DNA from: Diadema setosum
Lineage: Eukaryota > Echinodermata > Echinoidea > Diadematoida > Diadematidae
Assembly: GCA_033980235.1 (NCBI GenBank)
Contig: CM067075.1
Coordinates: 895,667-959,666 of the forward strand
Direction: 5' to 3'
Length of the DNA stretch: 64,000 nucleotides
The notes under the pieces were generated by a model. It ran no database searches. It had not been told where the DNA came from and saw only the letters and a program-made list of their open reading frames with translations. Position numbers and translations under genes: made by a program. Position 1 is the stretch's first letter, and every line of letters begins with the position of its first letter. This document shows positions 37,601 to 48,000 of this stretch, one piece after another.

Positions 37601-40600
37601 AGCCATTCTAGTACTCTTTGATCAAAACAATTATTGAGAGAAAACCCAAATTCCAAAGTGTTAAAAAAGAGAAAATAATATAATTACATGCACAAAGTGA
37701 TGATTTGCAGAACAGGATTCCATTATCCAGATTCAAATATCAGGACGTCATATTACATGAAACAGTACTACAATCATCTTCTATGCACAATCTGAATCAC
37801 TCTTCATAAACTGACAGGAATAATTGCTTGCAGCCAGTTGGAATCCAAACTTGTGACCATGTATCACAAGACCAAATTATTTTACACCTACACCTACACC
37901 TGTAGTAAACATGTCCATCATCATTTTTATTGACAGTTTAGTTGGAGAATGTAGCCATAAGTGGCTGATGATTCATGAAAACTTTTGTCAAATGAAGTTC
38001 AACTACCAGTAATGTCTCAAAGCCTAACTGGCTAAATATGATATTCAAAGGAAATCATGTGCATGTGACGACCAATTAAAAACCTGCTAATTAAGCAATT
38101 GGCACTAATGTCTTGTGGAGAGCCAAGCAAAGTTGACAATGAACTCACTTGGCTTTGTTTCCTGAGCCTCTACAGCAGCAGCAGTAGATACAACACGGCA
38201 CTCCAATGAGAATCATACCAGCTATCACACTCATGCTGATAATCAGGGCCTCAAAGTTGACTGCAGAGAAAGGAAGTGTGATCACAGACAAAGGTCAACA
38301 TCAGAAAATTTCTAGCAATTCACAAGTTTACAGACAATGCCTCAATGCACTTGGCACAAAGGGAGAATGACAAGCACAGAAAAATATTAACATTAGTCAC
38401 ACATCTTATTTGTAGCAACCATCAGCAGCACATAGTAAAAACTATGCTCTGTTCCTGAAAGGGAAGAATATTGCATCTGAGTATAAGTCTCATCAATGTT
38501 TCTTGTGATGAATCGATGTCCACAAAAATGACTGATGACATGGGAAATAGAGCAGCTTCCCATTTAATAAGTAAACATAAAACCATCAAATAATTTGAAT
38601 AAATAGTAATACAAACAGTTACCTTTCAAGATTTGATAAATTAATTTTCTCTTACTTACATGTGAGTCAGATAACAATGATCATCCAGCATGCATGACAA
38701 AGTCAGTGAAGTTCCCACAAAGTGCAACTTACTGTCACGTTCAGACTGAACGTGCTTCTTTACAAGCTGAGTGAATTCATGTAGTGTCCTTCAAAATAAG
38801 CATCTTGGAGGTGGAAGTGTCTAAATTTGTCATCAGGTTACTCCCACATTACAAATTCTTCATGTGAGTACATTATGATAACTCTCTAACATGGTTTTTA
38901 TCTGCCTAGCAGATTACAGTTTATATTGGCTCAAATCATTAATACTCAGGAAATCTGTCTCAATAAATCATCTCCAGTGAGTGCAACACTGTACGTTGAA
39001 AGACAGACTTGACTGCCAGTGCACTTGAGTGGTGCCCGAAGTTCACTTCAGACTGTGACTATATGCCCCTACTGAGGGCATACAAAAACAAGCTCTTTTC
39101 TGTAAATCTCTTCACAAAGACAGAAATGTTTTGTTTTGTTTTCACAGCTTGTTTGTTTGTTTGTTTGTTTGTTGGGGTGGTCACAGGCAACAAGACCAAG
39201 GAGTCTGGCAGTCAACCTCATGCAAATGACAATTAAAGACACCTTGCACTGACTTACTCAAACAGGTGCCCCATCTTGCCTCACTAAGAGGACACTCTTT
39301 GTTGGGCAGGATGTCTGAAGCTGGGTACAGAGAGCACCGCTTGGTAGACAAGCAGTAGTAGCACTATAGGTGAAACAAAGAGAGAATACTAAATCACATC
39401 ACACACTGGTAATCAGGACAAGATGATGGAGATAAGGATGGTAGAACAAATACATCAAGTGAAGAGTAGCATTTTAACTGTGCATAATACAACATGCCAT
39501 GTCACAATACATGTGTACATGTACACATGTAATTGTAGTACCTCTTTGGTCAAAGGCAGATGATATGAAAACAAATCTTATCTCCTGTCACTGTGTATTA
39601 CTCTCCATAAATCCCCTTAAAATGTATCATGCAATAAGCGACTTTATGGTAAAAGGGGTCCTCATTTGCCCCTTCCCCTTCCCTGCATTTTCTTTTTTCC
39701 TTTCACATAAACTATGGAAGTAACTGATTTAAAAAAAAAAAAAATCCATAAAAGAAGTACATCTCATTGCAATTCAGGAGTTCATAGTAATCAAGATTGC
39801 TTCACATTTATGATTTGCATTACACTAATTTCATAGGTTAAGTCTGGGGTGCTGTGCTAATGCTACAGAATGTATGCACAATAGCTGCATGCACCTGATT
39901 TAGGAAGGCTGTATTTGTCAAACCACAGACTTTAATCCCATCTAATGCAGGCTGTAAGACTCAGGTTTGCAGTTTAAGTCACTGTGGTTTACTATCAGTC
40001 ATTAAGCTCACTTCCTATACATACTGTAGACAGGTTGATTATTGGACTTACTGAAAGAGTTCAGACAGAACATACAATGTACTATATAATGGGCTACCAT
40101 AAATAAAATCTGCTCATAAAACAATCGAGAAAACTATTAGAATAGCACTTAGAGTTCGACAGACATTTAATGGATAATGCACCCCATTTCTACAAAAGAG
40201 CAAGATAAAAAATCTAATTCCAAACCTTTCCCATGATGTAAAAAGGTATAGCCTCCTAATACTAAAATGTAAAATTTGCAGCAGAGTGAAATTTACACAA
40301 CACTACTTGCTTTTAAGTCTTGCACATTGTGCACATTGTACACATTGTCCAGGCTGATTAGCTGCGTCAAGAGATTTGCCTATTATTATATTGTATTCTC
40401 ATGGATGTCAATCACTGCTTTATACTTTCTAACCACAAAATGCCAACCTGAAGCTTCTTTCACCCCGACACACAATCAGCTATCAGGTAATCTACTCTTT
40501 TATAAATGCATTGTGTGCCTTTGATCCAACACAGAATACACTCTTACGAGTCCAATGACTTATTAGAAAACACTTCCTTTGGACAAGAAGTACATACAGC

Positions 40601-42005
40601 ATAGCATACACGTCCTAACAGAATCAAGGTCGCATAAGGAGATGGGGGAAAAAATGGAACCTGTTTCTGAGTATGGTAGTAATTTCAGCTTCTAGACAAA
40701 CATATTGAAAAGAAACTTACTTTTGCTTTTGGTGCTTTGACACAGGCATCACAGCTAGTATTCAGACGACTGCACTCTGCAAAGGAAGAAAAAAAATAAG
40801 CATAATTTCAGAAACAGATATGAAATTGTGTCTGATGTCAGTTACACAACTATTAGTGAGCATCAAGTAGCAAGTAGTCACACTGGCTTATCCTTTGAGA
40901 CACTTGTGTGTAAAGAATGCTCTTTGTTCATACAGTTGTAGCTTGTAGTGCCTTTAGTGACAAAAAGGGCAACTTCATGAAATGGTAATCTCCTTGTAAC
41001 CTGTTTTATACTCCTCAAGATGTACTGCCTTTAATACACACATCACTGTCGGGCACTCATATTAGGCCCTATAATATTGTATGAGAAAAGTTTGATTTAT
41101 CACCCCTGAATCAGGTTGCATCATCCCAAATGCAAATATTAGGCATGCTTTACTGCAATAACCTTAGACAATCCAAAAATGTATTTTCTTTTCCTTTCCA
41201 TGTTTACTGAGAAAATACTTGAACGTCTAGAATACAAATGTTGACGTATTAACTACTGTGACTACAAGCATGAAATTCATACCAGGATCACCTTACAACA
41301 TACAGGTCAACACTTAGCTGAGGGTGACATGCAATCTTTCGCATAAAATATCATAGAGATCCCTACATTTTAATATTCAGACAAGGACTGTATGTTTATC
41401 TCTTATGTTATTTATGTTATAAAATTACTTGCTTTCCTGAATCATCTCTTTTTTGATCATTCAGTACTGTTTCCACATGATGAACAATGTACAACTGTAC
41501 AGCAGATTGCATGATGAAGGGCAAGGTGTTTGATCACAATACATGTAGTTCCATTATAAAAACATTTCAGAGGCTGCTGACTCCACTGATATTGTTCTTT
41601 AGGCTACATGTATACAGTTAACTGTAATTCCTTTGACCTGAATGACTTTAAGCAAACCAGGAACTGCACTTTGCAACTAATTCACACAACAGTGCTATAA
41701 ACACACCCCAGTTTACTGCTATGACTTGGAGGGGGGGGGGGGGGGTCAGGAGGAATCAATGGAAGACCTTTGTATTCATGTGTTTACTGTTTTCCTACAA
41801 TGGCTGTACTTCTGTGCACAGACAAAGGGAGAGAGCACAATACATGTAGGTTCTGGTAGCCCTTGAAATGACTCACTTGCTGTATAAAGAGTGCAATGCA
41901 TGCTGTATAGTGTACAAAATTGTATACTGGTGTACATGCAAACCCTGAACATGCCTGTGGAGAGGGCAAACTTTTTGTCTTCTATATTGTATGAGTATGG
42001 TGGGT

Positions 42006-42037
<32 letters not shown>

Positions 42038-45000
42038 ATGAAGAGATAAAGTTTGGATGGTACTTACAACTAAGTGTATTTTCAGGTGTAATTGAAAATG
42101 CTACAGTGTACCATGTACATAGAAGATCACACATGTACACAATGTATATGAATAAAACTAATTTGCCAATTTAACTGCAATACTTTGCATTTTGGAAAAA
42201 AAAAAAATCAGCATGACGGTGTACCAGTCAAAAAGTAGCTAAATACTACATTTCACTCTGAATTGTGGACTTTTCAGAACCTAAAATTCATAGATACATG
42301 TATTTTTTTCAAAGGTACAAGTTTCCCAAATGTGTTTGTTAGTTAGTTTAATCAGTTAGCTACAATGTAGTTAGTTAGTTAGTTAGTTTAAAATAGTGTT
42401 TGTTAGTTGGTTACACTTTGTAGTAAGTTAGTTGGTTAGTTATTTAGTTAGTTAGTTAGTTAGTTAGATTGTTTGTTTGTTTGTTTGTTTGTTTGTTTGT
42501 TTTCATCTGAGAAGATGTATGGATAGTCCTTGTTCAGCTGTTAGCTGGTCTTCCATGGGGTCCAGTTGGATGTGAGGCAGACCACTCACTGGGCTCAAAA
42601 ACCAATGCACCCTGCTCTTTGCAATGAATGAAGAGGGATCTTTTACAGTGTACACGTATGTGCCTTTGATTCTCTCACACCAAGGAGCTTCAAACACACA
42701 TGGGACCTCCATTTTATGTCCTATCTACAATGTAAGGGACAAAGTGTTTTCCCTCTTACCGGTACTAGAGGGAATGGTATGATTACACACAACATTGCTC
42801 AGTGAGACTCAGGAATTGCTGTGTTCTTTGGATCTGGAGGCAAACGTGTACAGACTGAGCCAAATCACTGTCCATCATGCATGAACTGCACATGAAACAT
42901 ATATGTAAATAGTAAAAGTTTGTGAGGAAATAAGATGATCCATTCGAAGGATGGTAAGGCCCATCAAGAATTTCAGCAGTTTGGAAAATCCAATGTGCTG
43001 CCCTCTACTGTATCTATAGGAGTTCTACAACAATTTGTGATGTCACTATAAAGAAACCAATTAAAAGAAATTGTACATGCACACAAAAAAGAAAACAATA
43101 AACAATTTTTTTCTCTCTCTCTCTTGTGTAAGATGCCAGAAAGGAGGTGTCATGTCACTAATATTCATTTCATATCCTCAATTGTTCACATAACAGTACT
43201 GTACCTCTATTTAAGATTGGATTTTCCATATGTACACAGTAAAGCTTGCACTAACTGTACATGTAAATCTATTTAAACAGTCTGTACACCAAATATGACT
43301 CGATGTGTTTGACTTTCATGTAACAAACGTCTATTTGCACCCTTGAGTGTGCCTGTAAATTCCCTGCATGTATATGTACGCTGTATTTCCATTTGTTTGA
43401 CATATTGGAACACTGTACTGTATATGTTGTTATTTTCACGAGGGTCTAATCCGCGAATCACTGTTGGAACGTGAATTTAACCACACGCAAAAATATCTCA
43501 GACTAACAGGCATTAGTGCACTTACATTGTACAATGTATGATAGCCGAAGTGTCAAAATCACGAAAATACAATGTAACACCTCATGAAAATGTCCTTGAC
43601 CTCCTCATTTACAAAAATATCTGTATGCAAAAATAACAGACCTTGTACAGTTCTTACATCTGTACTTTGGCATTTTGCCACAATAATCCAGCAAAATCAA
43701 AATGTGTACATGTACCTTTGATTGGCTAACCATAACAACTTCGAACATCAGCTGTAATGTACTCTTGTACATCGTACAGCTGTATGTAAGTGATGCATTA
43801 TATATAATATGCCATACAACATACAGTATCTACTGTACGTGTATACACGGTGACTTGACACAGCACATCAAGTCAAAATGGAGAGTGTCCTACAATGTAC
43901 ATTCTCTGAACAGATGGGATGGCGATGGTTTAGCACGAGTGCTGATTGGGACAACAAGCTACTAGTTCAAGGAAAGCTGCCATCTCTGGTCTAGCGATCA
44001 ATAGCAACAAATGCTGACAGGGAAGGATTTTATTATCACATTTGCACGTCTACAGTGTACAGACGTGTATCATTATATACAGTTGTACTCACCGGTACGT
44101 ACATTGTATGTGTAATTGGTTCATGCATGCACTGGTGATGCACATATACAAATACTTGTATACATTCCATCCCTAGAGTATCAACGTGAACGTTTAGATA
44201 CAAGTACAGTATGATTGAAGTGTTCAAGATTTTGCATGATATGGAAGACTTTGATCCAGCTGTTCTCCTTGTTATCAATGATCAAGTTACACACGGTCAT
44301 AATTTTAAGTTCAATATCTAAAAGGAAGGTGTTGAACTAGTAAAATGATTGAACTCTTTCAGTCAGAGAGTAGTAAATACAATGTACTTGGAATAGCCTT
44401 TGTGCAGAAGCTGTCAAGGCAACTCAGTGAACAGCTTCAAGTTCAAGTCTAAGCTCAATGACAATGATCACTGCAAGCAGAAGCATAACACATTTATATA
44501 TCAAGATCGCATAAACTGACCATCCCATGGATACATCACATGGATCTCCTCAGGTTCAGAATCAGGACCGAATCCTTTGAATGGCCCTCTAGCAAGTCCT
44601 CAACCAACAACTTTAATACTGGGCGTCATCGTAGGTACAATTGTAATTCAGGAAGCCCTAGATTCTAATTTACAACAGAACAGCGAAATAGATGACAGTC
44701 GACAGATTACAGTCAGAAGTCGATGCATTCCTGTCAAAGAAGTACTGTACAACAAATTCACAGTTCTACTCTGCAGAGTAATCATCTCAAATAGTACAAT
44801 TTATTAGTGGCAGTGAAATAACTGCAATAAAGAAAACGAGGTACTCAAGTTTGACATACAGTGGAAACTACATGTAAGCTTACTGAAAGTGGGAGGGCAC
44901 TACAAGACTACTGTACTGTCTTTCCAGAAGCCCGACAAGACAGGGAAACAGTTAAATTTAGATTACAGTGAATACATAATCTAAAATAGACATGGACCCC

Positions 45001-48000
45001 CACATAAAAATAGCCCTAGTGTTACACTAAACTACTGTAGTGGGATTTGGTTTTGGGGGGATAGTCGGCTTTGACTTCCCCTCCTATTTACTGTACTACA
45101 CGACCTTAAAGGACAAGTTCACCTCCATAGGTTGCGTGAATGCAGTACTTAATATTAGTAGAACACATCAGTGAGAGTTTGAGGAAAATCGGACAATCCG
45201 TTCATAAGTTATGAATTTTTGAAGTTTCTGCTCAGTCACGGCTGGATGAAAAGACTAAACTTGTAGTTGTACGTATGTGACATCATACACTGTAGTAGTC
45301 TTCTCATCTACAACGCAGTGACTTCGCAGATACTTAAAATATTCATAACTTTTGAACGGATTGTCTGATTTTCCTCAAACTTTCACTGATGTGTTCTACT
45401 AATGCACTTGTCAATGTAATGACGCACCCCACTACCACCGGACATGGGTGCGTCATGGTCATTTTTTGACTGACCACACGGGGTTTTTGACGGACACCAC
45501 AGTCACTTTTTTGACAGACAAAACGCTGCAAGTGACGAACACCACAGTCACTTTTTTGACGGACAACACGTTGGAAGTGACGCACACCTCGGTCACTTTT
45601 TTGACGGACATCCTCGGTACATTTGACGCACCCCCGAAAATACTGAAACGATTTTTGCTTACGTTGTATTAAAGCAATTTCATTTTCTTTTGGTTCATAA
45701 ACATAATTTGTAAAAGTTTCGGCAAGTTTCCCTTACCCTGGCCCTGTAAGCACCGTACCGTCATTCACTGTACATCACGCTGCTGCTACGATATTCCGTA
45801 CAGTGAGCATGCAATCCATACATGACAATCATGTGTGCAGATGCGCTGTGTGTGCGCGGCCATTGCTAGTCCGGTGGGTGCATGTACTGCAGCGCATGTA
45901 CACACCACGCCACGGCATTCCCGCGAGTCCAGTCACTGTACATGTACGTACGTACGAGCCCAGTCGCTGTACGTAGAGATCCGCACAGCTCACAGCACAG
46001 CATCTGGTTGGGCTATCCCGCAAGCAGAAGCAGTTTCTTTTGCTGCCGCTTCTTTTACTGTCAAAAATTCGCCTTTGTCACCACAGAACATTATTTAGAC
46101 ACACATTGTATAAACGAACTTTCTTCGATAGCAATGTGTGTTGGTGTTGCATCGCAATGTGCAATAGGCACTAAAGTGTTCGATGGGATTTCGACGCACC
46201 CCTCGGTCAAAAATTTCACGGACAAAGCTGGTAAAATGATGAACACCTGGGTCACAAATTTGACGGACCAAACAAGGAAATGACGCACCCATATCCGGGG
46301 GTAGTGGGGTGAGTCATTACATTGACAAGTGCAGGCACTGCATTCTCTCAATCCTAATGTATTTGAAGGTGGACTTGTCCTTTAACCAGACCCGGACTGT
46401 GACTTTAACTTGACTGCGGGGGTCACATGAATGACAAATTCGACCCTGTCATGTGACAATTGACCCCCATGACCTTGACTTGACGCTTGATGAATTGACT
46501 GAGGTTTTTCACGGACAAACTCTTCCCGAACTCCTGGAGAATCTGTGAGAATCAAGCACATCGGGCCACTGGCGTAGTCGTAAGTATTTATAGGCCTATA
46601 TGTATCACTCCCACTTCAAACTGGTCAATTCCACGGAAAGGTTGCATATTATGAAAATCAAACTATTGAGTATAGATGATTAATGAAGCTTAATTAGATG
46701 ATCTGGTATTGTTTACTCAAAGCAGCCTTTCACAACAGATATTTTGATACCTCATTTGTGAACATCGGTGAACGTGGAGTGGAGTTATGTCCGAAAAACC
46801 TTCATTTTTCATGAAAATTGCCAATTTTTGCAGAATTTATGTATCATTTCTGATACACTATTATGACCATAATACAGCATGTGCTATTCTCAGATGGCTT
46901 ATTTTCTGAATGTTCTTTGGTCATAGATTGGTTTTATGATGTTCTAGAACTTGTTCCAGCATCTAATATTATTCTCTCAATCTCAAAATGTGGTAGTTGA
47001 TAGCGTCCCATAAGTCACGTTTTTGTGTCCCATCAGTCACACTGGTTTTCCCTATCCTGCTACTGTACCAATGAGTAGATATTCATACCACTTGGCTCAG
47101 GGTAAGCACCAACCCTTTGCTACATTCAGGAAAGAAAGTATCTTTCCAGAGACTCTGTGTGTAAGAATATTTCAGAACTTACTTTCCCATGTGAAAAACA
47201 GTGGTCCTCAAATGTCCCATAAGTCACGACAGCAATTTTTCGTTGCTTACGTAATGCAATGATACTTTTCAAACTAAGTATGGTGTTTTCATAAACTGTG
47301 ATATGATGGATCTAACCATGAACTGAGAAAAATGCATTTGATGCAACTATTTTCTCAAAATACTGGTTTGAAATTGCTGAAAATTGTCATTTTGTCCCAT
47401 AAGTCACAATGGAATTGACCTACTGACACTGAGTGACATGGCAGTAGATGCTACCTACAAACACAATGGGTGATTTCAAGTTCGGTGCTAGTGCTAGCCG
47501 CCAAATGAAAGCGTTATTAAAATCGAGCTCCAACACTGACGGTCAGATTAACGAGGCAATACCGATCAAAATATCGATCACCAGCACTAGGTGTTGTAAT
47601 CACAGCACCGCGAGCTCCATGGGAATTGCGCGACGAAAAAAGTGATGGCGCATGATTACAGTCAAATATCAAAAGATGTAGCCAAAACTGCTTAGTTTAA
47701 GACAATACGGAAGACATATTAAAATGCCACAAATTTCATCCATTCCCCAAAATATAACTAGAATTTATATTAATTTTGCTCCCGGACTCAGAGATAGCTA
47801 GGCCTACATGTATGTCTAACGACTAACGTGTTAGAGTGTTTCTGTTCTTTACGTGGGCGACAACTGCATTAGCATAGACTTTGCATGTAAAACGTGCATC
47901 TATTATTATGGAAGTAAATACGGGTCTCGCACGGCAACGCTAACACCAGCACTGAACTTGAAATGAAGAAAATGATAATCCCTAGGGGCTAGTGTTAGTC

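Larger units (their letters stand above)
36186..40720 (-). other. PTTG1IP introns 2-5
   Basis: Introns at 39364-40720, 38261-39257, 37210-38148 and 36186-37143 separate exons 2-6. All are GT-AG. They contain only AT-rich unique-looking sequence plus a short (GTTT)n at 39148-39172. No recognisable gene or element is seen. Confidence 0.85.

Noticed and set aside
45343..46351. Several overlapping frames in the inserted element as a possible transposase
   Set aside because: All are short, overlapping on both strands, and made from the GACGGAC repeats or the GC-rich core. No catalytic motif is visible.
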